Positions 1-6,260 of a DNA stretch of 17,175 nucleotides are shown here, one piece after another (position 1 is the stretch's first letter; each line of letters starts with the position of its first letter). The stretch comes from an uncultured Haloferula sp. (GTDB lineage Bacteria; Verrucomicrobiota; Verrucomicrobiae; Verrucomicrobiales; Akkermansiaceae), in NCBI GenBank assembly GCA_946885645.1, contig CAMPGU010000060.1, positions 1 to 17,175 on the forward strand, written 5' to 3'. The position numbers and the translations under genes were made by a program. A model generated the notes under the pieces. It saw nothing but the letters and a program-made list of their open reading frames with translations. It ran no database searches and was not told the origin of the DNA.

Positions 1-35
1 GAAGAGCAGCGCGGGATGTTCATTCTCCGCCCGCC

Positions 36-920
36 ATGACGTTCCGAGGCACTTACACCGCGCTGATCACTCCTTTTCGCGACGACCGTATCGACACCGC
101 GGCCTTCAAAGCCTTGATCGACCGTCAGGTGGCCGCCGGGATCACCGGCATCGTGCCGGTCGGCACCACCGGGGAATCCCCCACGCTGGACATGGACGAG
201 CACATCGAGTGCGTGCGGCTGGCCGTGGAATACGCTGCCGGGCGCTGCCAGGTGGTCGCCGGGACCGGGGCGAATGCCACCAAGGAAGCCATCGAGCTCA
301 CCCAGGCCGCCGAAAAGGCCGGGGCGACGGGCACCCTGCAGGTGTGTCCTTACTACAACAAGCCCTCCCAGGAAGGCATCTACCGCCACTACCGCGCGAT
401 CGCGGAAAACACGTCCCTGCCCGTGATGCTCTACAGCGTCCCCGGCCGCAGCGGCGTGGAGATCGGCGTGGAAACCACCGCGCGCCTCGCGGCGGACTGC
501 AAGAACATCGTCTCCATCAAGGAAGCGGGCGGCTCCGTGGAGCGGGTCAACCAGCTCTTCCAAGCCCTCCCGGAGGATTTCACGATCCTCTCCGGCGATG
601 ACCCGCTCACCCTGCCCTTCATGTCCTGCGGGGCGGTCGGACTTGTTTCCGTGGCCTCGAATCTGGTCCCGGAGGTGCTGGTGAAGCTCGTCCAGCTCTG
701 TCTGGATGGCGATTTCGTGGCCGCTTTGGCGCAGCAGAAGCAGTTCTACCCGCTCTTCCGCGGCCTCATGTCGCTGGATGTGAATCCCGTGCCGATCAAG
801 ACGGCGGTCGCCCTGCAAGGTCACTGCACCGAGGAACTCCGCCTGCCCCTGGCTCCGCTGACGGATGCCGGGAAGGCGCAGTTGGCGAGCTTGTTGCGTG
901 AATTCAGCCTCCTGAGTTGA
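36..920 (+). CDS. dapA: 4-hydroxy-tetrahydrodipicolinate synthase (DapA)
   Basis: Condenses pyruvate with aspartate semialdehyde in the cytoplasm, the first committed step of diaminopimelate and lysine synthesis. The 294-residue product has the usual family length and a full TIM-barrel pattern. GTTGES at residues 43-48 holds the Thr44/Thr45 pair. Tyr107 is in the CPYYNKP segment, Tyr133 and Arg138 are in LYSVPGR, and the Schiff-base lysine is Lys162 in SIKEAGG. These match the E. coli active-site residues. The ATG at 36 puts the N-terminus at the standard place (MTFRGTYTALITPF). No clear Shine-Dalgarno is visible. The 35 bases before it are too short to interpret. dapB lies 686 bp downstream, beyond an inserted toxin-antitoxin pair. 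No ordinary GC-rich terminator follows dapA, so readthrough into the pair is possible. Confidence 0.97.
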   Translation: MTFRGTYTALITPFRDDRIDTAAFKALIDRQVAAGITGIVPVGTTGESPTLDMDEHIECVRLAVEYAAGRCQVVAGTGANATKEAIELTQAAEKAGATGTLQVCPYYNKPSQEGIYRHYRAIAENTSLPVMLYSVPGRSGVEIGVETTARLAADCKNIVSIKEAGGSVERVNQLFQALPEDFTILSGDDPLTLPFMSCGAVGLVSVASNLVPEVLVKLVQLCLDGDFVAALAQQKQFYPLFRGLMSLDVNPVPIKTAVALQGHCTEELRLPLAPLTDAGKAQLASLLREFSLLS

Positions 921-925
921 GGCGG

Positions 926-958
926 AAAGATGAAAATTCTGTTGAAATTTTCATCTTT
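926..958. repeat. Perfect 13-bp inverted repeat, probable vapBC operator
   Basis: Arms at 926-938 (AAAGATGAAAATT) and 946-958 (AATTTTCATCTTT) are exact reverse complements separated by 7 bases. The repeat covers the -35 box of the candidate vapB promoter, the usual place for an autoregulatory toxin-antitoxin operator. A short T run follows, so it could also act as a weak terminator for dapA, but the stem has only two G/C pairs. Operator function is inferred. Confidence 0.7.
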
Positions 959-969
959 TTCAGTAGAAT
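942..969 (+). promoter_or_regulatory. Candidate sigma70-like promoter of vapBC
   Basis: TTGAAA at 942-947 and TAGAAT at 964-969 are separated by 16 bp in an AT-rich island. Transcription would start at about 975-977, on the vapB ATG at 976. There is no Shine-Dalgarno before that ATG (it is preceded by CCCCC), so a leaderless mRNA is likely. Inferred from sequence only. Confidence 0.55.
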
Positions 970-975
970 TCCCCC

Positions 976-1182
976 ATGAGACTCACCGTCGAGATCGACG
1001 AAGGCACCTTGGAGCAAGTGATGAAATTCACGGGCGAGTCCAAGAAGGGCCCCGCCTTGGTCAAGGCGGCTTCTGAATTCGTGCGGCGCCAGTTGAACCG
1101 GGAGTTCGCCCGGAAGGTCATGGAGGGAGAGTTTTCCGACTATCCCCTGACCAATAACGAAATCGAAGAATTCGACCGCTGA
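976..1182 (+). CDS. vapB: VapB-type antitoxin
   Basis: Antitoxin of a type II pair. It should bind and neutralise the PIN toxin encoded next to it and repress its own promoter. The 68-residue protein starts with a beta-strand (MRLTVEID) followed by two helices, typical of ribbon-helix-helix DNA-binding domains of VapB proteins. SEFVRRQLNREFARK lies around residues 34-48. The acidic C-terminal tail (about 50-68, with NNEIEEFDR) is expected to block the toxin. Its stop TGA (1180-1182) shares its last base with the vapC ATG, so translation is probably coupled. The region looks less GC-rich than its neighbours, which hints at transfer. The assignment rests on size, architecture and the partner; the exact antitoxin subfamily is uncertain. 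Confidence 0.85.
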   Translation: MRLTVEIDEGTLEQVMKFTGESKKGPALVKAASEFVRRQLNREFARKVMEGEFSDYPLTNNEIEEFDR

Positions 1183-1610
1183 TGGTCATCGTGGACACCA
1201 GTGCTTGGATCGAGTTTTTCCGGCGTAAGGGAGACCCTTCGGTGAAACTCGCCGTCAAGGGTCTGCTGGATGCTTTCGAGGCCACGCTGTGCGGCCCCGT
1301 CGAGATGGAATTCCTCGGCGGAGCCCGCCCGGAGGAGAAAAACCTGATCCAATCGTGGTTCAACGTGGTCCCCTATGCCCGGAACGACCAGACGATCTGG
1401 CGGAAGGCGGCGGACCTGTATTCCCGGATGAGCACGAAAGGCTACAAGGTGCCGTGGAATGACGCCCTGATCGCCTGCATCACCCTTGAAAAGAGCTGCC
1501 GCGTGTACTCGGTGGACAAGCATTTCGAGGCAATGTCACGCTTCGCGGGTCTCCGCCTCTATCAGCCGGGCTACAACGGCAGCTTTCAACCAGAAGACGA
1601 TTCCATATGA
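1182..1610 (+). CDS. vapC: VapC-type PIN-domain ribonuclease toxin
   Basis: PIN-fold toxin; members of this family cut RNA (often tRNA or rRNA) when the antitoxin is lost. At 142 residues it has the usual length. The metal-binding acids are Asp5 in IVDTSAWIEFF, Glu41 in GPVEMEF, Asp94 in PWNDALIA and Asp112 in YSVDKHF, so the active site looks intact. The start shares one base with the vapB stop. The stop TGA (1608-1610) overlaps the dapB start in an ATGA, placing the toxin gene in translational contact with an essential lysine-pathway gene. The natural RNA target cannot be read from the sequence. Confidence 0.92.
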   Translation: MVIVDTSAWIEFFRRKGDPSVKLAVKGLLDAFEATLCGPVEMEFLGGARPEEKNLIQSWFNVVPYARNDQTIWRKAADLYSRMSTKGYKVPWNDALIACITLEKSCRVYSVDKHFEAMSRFAGLRLYQPGYNGSFQPEDDSI

Positions 1611-2344
1611 TTCAACTCCTCGTCACCGGGAAATCCGGCCGCATGGGCCAGGCAGTCCTCGAGGCCGCCAGCCAGGAATCCGCCGTCACCGTCGCCGCCA
1701 CCCATGATTCGGGGGAAAACCTCGCGGCGGCGATGGCCCAGGCGAATACGGTGATCGACTTCACCATCCACAAGTTCACCCGCGAGCTGCTGGACGCCGC
1801 CCTGGCCAAGGGCACGCATCTGGTGATCGGCACCACCGGCCACACCGATGAGGAGCGCGCGGCGATCCGCGAGGCAGCGAAGACCCTGCCAGTCGTCTAT
1901 GCGCCGAATTTCTCGGTGGGGGTGAATACCCTCTTCTGGCTGACCCGGAAGGCCGCGGAGATCCTCACCCAGGACCGCTTCGACGTGGAGGTCACGGAAA
2001 TGCACCACCGCCACAAGATCGATGCCCCCTCCGGCACGGCGCGCCGCCTGCTGGAGATCCTGAATGAGGAAACCGGCACGGACTACACCCAGGACGTCGT
2101 GCACGGGCGCTTCGGCAATGTGGGTCCGCGCCCGCCGCGGGAGATCGGCATGCACACGCTGCGCGGCGGGGACGTGGTCGGGGACCACACCGTGATGTTC
2201 GCGGCGGATGGCGAACGCGTGGAGCTGACCCACAAGGCCAGCTCCCGCATGACCTTCGCCGCCGGGGCCGTGCGCGCCGCCGTGTGGCTCTACGACAAAC
2301 CCGCCGGTCTCTACGACATGCAGGATGTGCTGGGCTTGAAATAG
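1607..2344 (+). CDS. dapB: 4-hydroxy-tetrahydrodipicolinate reductase (DapB)
   Basis: NAD(P)H-dependent reductase that takes the DapA product to tetrahydrodipicolinate in the diaminopimelate/lysine pathway. The 245-residue product is a little short but complete. The nucleotide-binding loop is GKSGRMG (8-14), VIDFT follows at about 49-53 and GTTG at 75-78. The catalytic segment EMHHRHKIDAPSGTA (131-145) has His133, His134 and Lys137 in the positions of E. coli His159, His160 and Lys163. GGDVVGDHTV lies near the C-terminal end of the substrate domain. The ATG lies inside the end of vapC (ATGA overlap) with only a weak purine stretch upstream, so translation probably depends partly on ribosomes leaving vapC. 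dapA, its pathway partner, lies on the other side of vapBC. Confidence 0.96.
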   Translation: MIQLLVTGKSGRMGQAVLEAASQESAVTVAATHDSGENLAAAMAQANTVIDFTIHKFTRELLDAALAKGTHLVIGTTGHTDEERAAIREAAKTLPVVYAPNFSVGVNTLFWLTRKAAEILTQDRFDVEVTEMHHRHKIDAPSGTARRLLEILNEETGTDYTQDVVHGRFGNVGPRPPREIGMHTLRGGDVVGDHTVMFAADGERVELTHKASSRMTFAAGAVRAAVWLYDKPAGLYDMQDVLGLK

Positions 2345-2359
2345 AAGATTGCCACGCAA

Positions 2360-2403
2360 TAGACGCAAGACCGCTGCGCCCATTAGACGCAAGACCGCTG
2401 CGC
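2360..2403. repeat. Two-copy 24-bp tandem repeat after dapB
   Basis: TAGACGCAAGACCGCTGCGC occurs at 2360-2379 and again, identically, at 2384-2403. The copies are separated by CCAT, giving a 24-bp period. It lies directly after the dapB stop and has no coding signal. Confidence 0.9.
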
Positions 2404-2406
2404 TCC

Positions 2407-2460
2407 CAGACACAAGGCTCAAGACTGGAAAAACACTCTGTGCCTCCAGTCTTCTGTCTG
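2407..2460. repeat. Imperfect hairpin in the dapB-folK gap
   Basis: AAGACTGGA (2421-2429) pairs with TCCAGTCTT (2445-2453) around a 15-base loop. CAGACA (2407-2412) pairs with TGTCTG (2455-2460) outside an asymmetric bulge. No T tract follows, so a standard terminator is unlikely. Confidence 0.6.
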
Positions 2461-2516
2461 AAGTCTCCAAGTCTTCCGTCTCCGTCCGCCTCCAGTCTGA
2501 TGTCTGAAGTCTCCAA
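2442..2516. repeat. 29-bp direct repeat reaching into folK
   Basis: The segment at 2442-2470 returns at 2488-2516 with two adjacent differences (TC versus GA) and a 46-bp period. Both copies begin GCCTCCAGTCT and end TGTCTGAAGTCTCCAA. The second copy contains the ATG of folK (2500), so the first codons of folK come from the repeat. Confidence 0.9.
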
Positions 2517-3027
2517 ATTATCTTCTGTCTCCGCAGGCCTCGCCCTCGGCTCGAATCTCGGCAACCGCCTGCGCCACCTGCAGGACGCGCGGGACATGCT
2601 GCGGCGGATCGCCGTGCCGGATTCGCTGAGGCAGGCATCCATCTACCAGACGGAGCCGGTGGATTGCCCGGCGGACTCGCCGGATTTCTTCAATACCGTG
2701 GTGGAGATCGGCTTCACGGGCACCGCCCATGATCTGCTGGATGCCACCCAGGCGATCGAGTTCCACCTCGGCCGCACCGCCGCCCCGGAGCGCAACGCCC
2801 CGCGCGTGATCGACGTGGACATCCTCTATTTCGGCGACGAGCGGATCGCGGGCGGGGTCCTCGATCTCCCCCACCCCCGCCTGACTTCGCGCCGCTTCGT
2901 GCTCCAGCCGCTGGCGGAGATCCGGCCGGACCTGATCTTGCCCGGCGATCAAGTTTCGATTGCGGAACACCTCCGGCACCTTGACTCTAACGAGCCGCCG
3001 CTCGCCACCGTGCAGGCGGTCTGGTAA
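2500..3027 (+). CDS. folK: 6-hydroxymethyl-7,8-dihydropterin pyrophosphokinase (FolK)
   Basis: Transfers pyrophosphate from ATP to hydroxymethyl-dihydropterin, the step before dihydropteroate synthase in folate synthesis. The 175-residue product has the HPPK signature: GSNLG at 17-21, the YQTEPV/FFNTVVEI substrate region at 49-70, and PRVIDVDILYFG at 101-112. Asp105 and Asp107 sit where E. coli Asp95 and Asp97 bind magnesium. HPRL follows at 125-128. The frame is open upstream to 2284, inside dapB, but ATG 2500 is the last start before GSNLG and gives a normal N-terminus. It lies in a 29-bp repeat and has no Shine-Dalgarno. The first twelve residues (MSEVSKLSSVSA) look like repeat-derived sequence. 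panB follows after 14 bp. Confidence 0.93.
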   Translation: MSEVSKLSSVSAGLALGSNLGNRLRHLQDARDMLRRIAVPDSLRQASIYQTEPVDCPADSPDFFNTVVEIGFTGTAHDLLDATQAIEFHLGRTAAPERNAPRVIDVDILYFGDERIAGGVLDLPHPRLTSRRFVLQPLAEIRPDLILPGDQVSIAEHLRHLDSNEPPLATVQAVW

Positions 3028-3041
3028 CTCCATCCGCTCCC

Positions 3042-3830
3042 GTGACCGGTTCCGAAAAAGCAGCCGCCATCGCCGCCCGGAAGGCCTCCGGCCCGCCCGT
3101 CACGATGCTGACGGCCTACGATTACCCCACGGCCCGGCTTTTCGACGAAGCCGGGGTGGACGCCCTGCTGGTCGGGGATTCGCTGGGCATGGTGGTGCTG
3201 GGCTACCCGGATACCACCCACGTGACGCTGGACCAGATGCTCCACCACGTGGCGGCCGTCGCGCGGGCGGAACCGCGGGCGCTGGTGATCGGGGATTTTT
3301 CCATCGGCACCTATCCGGACCCGGCGACCGCGCTGGCAACCGCCCGCAAGCTCGTGGCCGCAGGCGCGGAAGCCGTGAAGCTGGAAGGCGGGCTGCGCCA
3401 GGTGGAAAAGGTCCGCGCCATCGTCGAGGCCGGCATCCCCGTGTGCGGGCATCTCGGCATGCTGCCCCAGCGCGTGCTGGAGGAGGGCGGCTACAAAAAG
3501 AAGGGGAAGACCCCGGAACAGAGCGCCGGGCTGCTGGAAGGGGCCCTGGCGCTCGTGGAGGCAGGGGTTTTCGCGATCGTGCTGGAAAGCGTGGTCCCCG
3601 CCACCGCGGAATGGCTCACCTCCCGGATCCCGGTCCCCACCATCGGGATCGGCTGCGGGGAGCACACCTGCGACGGCGAGGTGGCCGTGGCGACCGATCT
3701 GATCGGCACTTTTCCCTGGTTCGTGCCCCCTTTCGCGAAGCCGGAGGCGGATCTCGCGCCGCAGATCACCGCAGCCGCGGCAGCCTATCGCCAGCGGGTG
3801 CAGAGCGTGCCGATTCATCACCTTGGTTAA
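3042..3830 (+). CDS. panB: 3-methyl-2-oxobutanoate hydroxymethyltransferase (PanB)
   Basis: Adds a hydroxymethyl group from 5,10-methylene-tetrahydrofolate to ketoisovalerate, giving ketopantoate for pantothenate and CoA. The 262-residue protein is the family's normal size. It has MLTAYDYPTA at 22-31 and VGDSLGMVVLGY at 44-55 with metal ligand Asp46. Asp85 is in IGDFSIGTY, Lys113 and Glu115 are in VKLEGG, GHLGMLPQ is at 136-143, and the catalytic base is Glu182 in VLES. The start is a GTG at 3042, 14 bp after folK. panC is not in the window. The link to its neighbour is the folate cofactor: FolK makes the precursor and PanB uses the charged form. Its end overlaps the next gene by 8 bp. Confidence 0.96.
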   Translation: MTGSEKAAAIAARKASGPPVTMLTAYDYPTARLFDEAGVDALLVGDSLGMVVLGYPDTTHVTLDQMLHHVAAVARAEPRALVIGDFSIGTYPDPATALATARKLVAAGAEAVKLEGGLRQVEKVRAIVEAGIPVCGHLGMLPQRVLEEGGYKKKGKTPEQSAGLLEGALALVEAGVFAIVLESVVPATAEWLTSRIPVPTIGIGCGEHTCDGEVAVATDLIGTFPWFVPPFAKPEADLAPQITAAAAAYRQRVQSVPIHHLG

Positions 3831-4227
3831 TCCAGAGAAACAAGCCGCCCTCGAAGAACGGATGGCCAAGCTGGGCATCAGGGAGGACTCGCTGGTGGAA
3901 AAGTTCGTCCTCGGCTCGGGTTCCGGCGGGCAGAAGATCAACAAGACCTCCTCCTGCGTGTACCTGAAGCACCTGCCGAGCGGGATCGAGGTGAAATGCC
4001 AGGCCAACCGCTCGCGGGAGATGAACCGCTTCCAGGCCCGCAAGGAGATCTGCGACACCCTGGAGGGCATCCGCCGGGAGAAAGCGGAGGCCCGCAAGAA
4101 CGAGATGGAGAAGGAGCGGCGGACGAATCGCCCCCTCTCCCGCCGCTCCAAACAACGCTCGGTGGCGGAAAAGCGGAAGACCTCGCAAAAAAAGTCGCTG
4201 CGGCGCTCGCCGGGACGCGACGATTGA
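3823..4227 (+). CDS. Release-factor-like GGQ-domain protein (probable ribosome rescue factor)
   Basis: A small stand-alone class I release-factor catalytic domain. [14 protein letters not shown] (31-44) holds the GGQ at 35-37 that triggers peptidyl-tRNA hydrolysis. [18 protein letters not shown] follows. There are no codon-recognition domains. The C-terminal third (about 84-134) is strongly basic, as in ArfB/YaeJ, where such a tail enters the empty mRNA channel of stalled ribosomes. Length (134) is close to ArfB (140). The likely start is TTG at 3823, overlapping panB by 8 bp, because related proteins carry a similar helix before the GGQ domain. An ATG at 3862 would give 121 residues. Rescue activity is inferred from architecture; it could instead be one of the uncharacterised release-factor-like proteins. 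Confidence 0.85.
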   Translation: MVNPEKQAALEERMAKLGIREDSLVEKFVLGSGSGGQKINKTSSCVYLKHLPSGIEVKCQANRSREMNRFQARKEICDTLEGIRREKAEARKNEMEKERRTNRPLSRRSKQRSVAEKRKTSQKKSLRRSPGRDD

Positions 4228-4264
4228 TTTCCCTTTTCCCCGACCCCTGCTAATCCTTGATCTG

Positions 4265-5074
4265 ATGAAAGCTTACCTCGATCTGATGCGCGACGTCCTG
4301 GAGAACGGCGAGGACCGCGCGGACCGCACCGGCACGGGCACGCTCTCCGTCTTCGGCCGCCAGGTCCGCTACGATCTCCGCGAGGGCTTTCCCTGCCTGA
4401 CCACGAAGAAGCTCCACTTGCGCTCCATCATCCACGAGCTGCTGTGGTTCCTGAAAGGTGATACCAATATCGGCTATCTCCAGGAAAACGGCGTGCGGAT
4501 CTGGGACGAGTGGGCCGATGAGTCCGGCGAGCTGGGGCCCGTCTATGGCCGCCAGTGGCGCTCCTTCCCCGCGCCGGACGGGCGCACGGTGGATCAGATC
4601 GCGGAACTCGTCCACGGCCTGCGGGGCGATCCGCATTCGCGCCGCCATCTGGTGGTGGCGTGGAATCCCGGCGAGGTCAACCGCATGGCCCTGCCGCCCT
4701 GCCACTGCCTGTTCCAGTTCTTCGTCCACGAGCCCGAGTCCGCCCGGCCCGGCCTCTCCTGCCAGCTTTACCAGCGCTCGGCGGATCTCTTTCTCGGAGT
4801 GCCTTTCAACGTGGCTTCCTACGCGCTGCTCACGCTGATGCTGGCGCAGGTGTGCGATTACGAGCCGCGGGAGTTCATCCACACCTTCGGCGACGTGCAC
4901 CTCTACAAGAACCACCTGGAGCAGGCGGAGGAGCAGCTCACGCGCAGCCCGCGGCCGCTGCCGAAGATGTGGCTGAACCCGAAGGTGCGGGAAATCGACG
5001 ATTTCACCTTCGAGGACTTCCGGCTGGAGGACTACGAGCCGCACCCGCACATCAAGGCGGAGGTCTCGGTGTAA
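4265..5074 (+). CDS. thyA: Thymidylate synthase (ThyA)
   Basis: Methylates dUMP to dTMP with 5,10-methylene-tetrahydrofolate, releasing dihydrofolate. The 269-residue protein is close to E. coli ThyA (264). The phosphate-binding Arg21 is in [20 protein letters not shown] lies at 57-69, RIWDEWAD at 78-85, and GPVYGRQWR at 91-99. Arg126/Arg127 bind phosphate from the partner subunit. The nucleophile is Cys146 in LPPCHC, and [15 protein letters not shown] is the nucleotide-binding segment. The C-terminus HIKAEVSV resembles the usual IKAPVAV closing tail. The start ATG is 37 bp after the GGQ gene and has no obvious Shine-Dalgarno. FolA, encoded 321 bp downstream, regenerates the folate it oxidises. 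Confidence 0.97.
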   Translation: MKAYLDLMRDVLENGEDRADRTGTGTLSVFGRQVRYDLREGFPCLTTKKLHLRSIIHELLWFLKGDTNIGYLQENGVRIWDEWADESGELGPVYGRQWRSFPAPDGRTVDQIAELVHGLRGDPHSRRHLVVAWNPGEVNRMALPPCHCLFQFFVHEPESARPGLSCQLYQRSADLFLGVPFNVASYALLTLMLAQVCDYEPREFIHTFGDVHLYKNHLEQAEEQLTRSPRPLPKMWLNPKVREIDDFTFEDFRLEDYEPHPHIKAEVSV

Positions 5075-5083
5075 GAGGCTGCC

Positions 5084-5155
5084 TTGAAACGGCCGGATGG
5101 TAGGGTCCTTTCTCCGAAAGGTCCGGCGGGGGATGGCCGGAATCCGTGGTTTCAA
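5084..5155. repeat. Structured palindromic element downstream of thyA
   Basis: Nested inverted repeats: TTGAAAC (5084-5090) pairs with GTTTCAA (5149-5155), and CGGAT (5094-5098) with ATCCG (5142-5146). An apical hairpin pairs GGTCCTTTC (5104-5112) with GAAAGGTCC (5116-5124) around TCC, with one T-T mismatch. It starts 9 bp after the thyA stop. It could be a transcript-end structure or a dispersed palindromic repeat. There is no T tract. Confidence 0.6.
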
Positions 5156-5237
5156 GCCTGTCCCGGAGGATGACCGCCAGAAACCGGACCGCCCGGAGAG
5201 CGTTCCCTGCCCTTTTAAATACAGCCTGTAAGTGCCC

Positions 5238-5399
5238 ATGTTCCGCATCGAGCATCGCGGGGTGCCGCCCATCCGCTGCCGCCAGGCGCTGTTTCCGGGC
5301 TTGTGTTCATCGCGCCGGCGGGCTTTCTCGTGGCTCCCGTGGCGCAGGGCATCCTGCCCCGCTTCCACGAGGAAAACGGACGACGCCAAAGATTCATGA
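5238..5399 (+). CDS. Possible 53-residue small ORF overlapping the folA start
   Basis: The ATG at 5238 opens 53 codons (MFRIEHRGVPPIRCRQALF at the start, TRKTDDAKDS at the end). The stop TGA (5397-5399) overlaps the folA ATG in an ATGA. The product is rich in Arg and Cys and has no recognised domain, signal peptide or membrane segment. No Shine-Dalgarno precedes it. It includes the GGGCA/TGCCC hairpin at 5347-5359, so it may be a chance reading through a dispersed repeat. The overlap would let ribosomes pass on to folA, which itself lacks a good ribosome binding site. Function unknown; weak support. Confidence 0.25.
   Translation: MFRIEHRGVPPIRCRQALFPGLCSSRRRAFSWLPWRRASCPASTRKTDDAKDS
5338..5369. 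repeat. Hairpin element upstream of folA
   Basis: CGTGG (5338-5342) pairs with CCACG (5365-5369), GC (5344-5345) with GC (5361-5362), and GGGCA (5347-5351) with TGCCC (5355-5359) around TCC. From memory, unchecked, similar GGGCATCCTGCCC motifs recur in PVC genomes. In the rest of this 321-bp gap (5075-5395) I see only the thyA-side palindrome and the small ORF candidate, with no clear promoter. Confidence 0.5.
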
Positions 5400-5872
5400 G
5401 CCGCCTGATCGCCATCGTCGCCATGACCCCGGAGCGGGTGATCGGCCGGAACGGGACCCTGCCCTGGCACCTGCCCGAAGATCTGGCGTTTTTCAAGCGC
5501 ACGACCTCCGGCCACCCGATCGTGATGGGTCGCAAGACTTACGAGTCGATCGGCAAGCCGCTGCCGAAACGCCGCAACATCGTCCTGACCCGGGACAAAG
5601 GCTGGTCCGCCCCCGGCGTGGAGGTGATCCATTCCCCGGAGCAGCTCGATGCCCTGCCCGATCTGGAGGAGGAAGTTTACATCATCGGAGGCGCGGAGAT
5701 CTACGCCGCCTTCCTGGACCGCCTGAATGAATTGCTGGTGTCCTGGGTTTACGAGAGGTATCCCGGCGACACGCGCCTGCCCCCTTTCGAAGACCGCTTT
5801 TCCCCGCCCGAAGTCATCGAGAAGCACGATGCCTTCGAAGTCCGCCGCTACCTGAATCCCGCACTATCCTGA
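5396..5872 (+). CDS. folA: Dihydrofolate reductase (FolA)
   Basis: NADPH-dependent reduction of dihydrofolate to tetrahydrofolate, closing the thymidylate cycle with ThyA. At 158 residues it is the length of E. coli DHFR. IAIVAMTPERVIGRNGTLPW forms the first strand and Met20-type loop. The catalytic acid is Asp29 in LPEDLAFFKRTT. VMGRKTYESIG is the cofactor-binding segment, NIVLTR follows, and IIGGAEIY is the second NADPH loop. The frame is open from 5303, but ATG 5396 gives the canonical N-terminus. An AGGA at 5369-5372 is too far upstream to serve this start. The ATG overlaps the stop of a possible small ORF. The DUF3127 gene follows after 4 bp, so the two are probably cotranscribed. Confidence 0.95.
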   Translation: MSRLIAIVAMTPERVIGRNGTLPWHLPEDLAFFKRTTSGHPIVMGRKTYESIGKPLPKRRNIVLTRDKGWSAPGVEVIHSPEQLDALPDLEEEVYIIGGAEIYAAFLDRLNELLVSWVYERYPGDTRLPPFEDRFSPPEVIEKHDAFEVRRYLNPALS

Positions 5873-5876
5873 TCCC

Positions 5877-6260
5877 ATGGCCCAGACATTCGAGCTCGAA
5901 GGAACCCTGAAGCACCTCCTTGAAACGCAGACCTTCGCGAGCGGCTTTTCCAAGCGCGAGTTCGTGGTGGAAGTGCCGGACGGCAAGTTCCCGCAGATGA
6001 TCAAGTTCGAGTGCGTGAAGGACAAGATCGCCATGCTGGAGGGCCTCCAGCCCGGGGATCAGGTGAAGGTCGCCTTCGACATCCGCGGCAGCGAATACAA
6101 GGAGCGCTTCTACGTGAACCTGAATGCCTGGAAGATCAGCAAGAGCGGCGGCAGCGAGAGCGGTAGCGGTCCCGAGCCGGATCGCAGCGCGCGGATGAAT
6201 TCGTCCCTGGACGCCAGCTTCGACAACGAGCCGGACGCTTCGGACGACATTCCCTTTTGA
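5877..6260 (+). CDS. DUF3127 domain protein with SSB-like C-terminal tip
   Basis: A 127-residue protein. Residues about 3-90 match my knowledge of the DUF3127 family, a predicted OB-like beta-barrel: MAQTFELEGTLKHLLETQTF at the start, REFVVEVPD at about 27-35, IKFECVKDKI, QPGDQVKVAFDIRGSEY, and FYVNLNAWKI. A low-complexity linker rich in Gly and Ser (about 91-105) leads to an acidic tail ending in DDIPF. That is the pattern of bacterial single-stranded DNA-binding protein, whose last residues (DDDIPF in E. coli) recruit repair and replication partners. A role with single-stranded nucleic acid is therefore plausible but unproven. The gene starts 4 bp after folA and ends 26 bp from the converging gpmI gene. 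Confidence 0.85.
   Translation: MAQTFELEGTLKHLLETQTFASGFSKREFVVEVPDGKFPQMIKFECVKDKIAMLEGLQPGDQVKVAFDIRGSEYKERFYVNLNAWKISKSGGSESGSGPEPDRSARMNSSLDASFDNEPDASDDIPF

Noticed and set aside
2284..2499. N-terminal extension of folK
   Set aside because: It starts inside dapB and is translated from repeat DNA; FolK proteins begin just before the GSNLG motif.
4250..5827. 525-codon open frame on the - strand across thyA and folA
   Set aside because: It is antisense to two clear enzymes, spans their gap and matches no family; long antisense frames are expected in GC-rich DNA.
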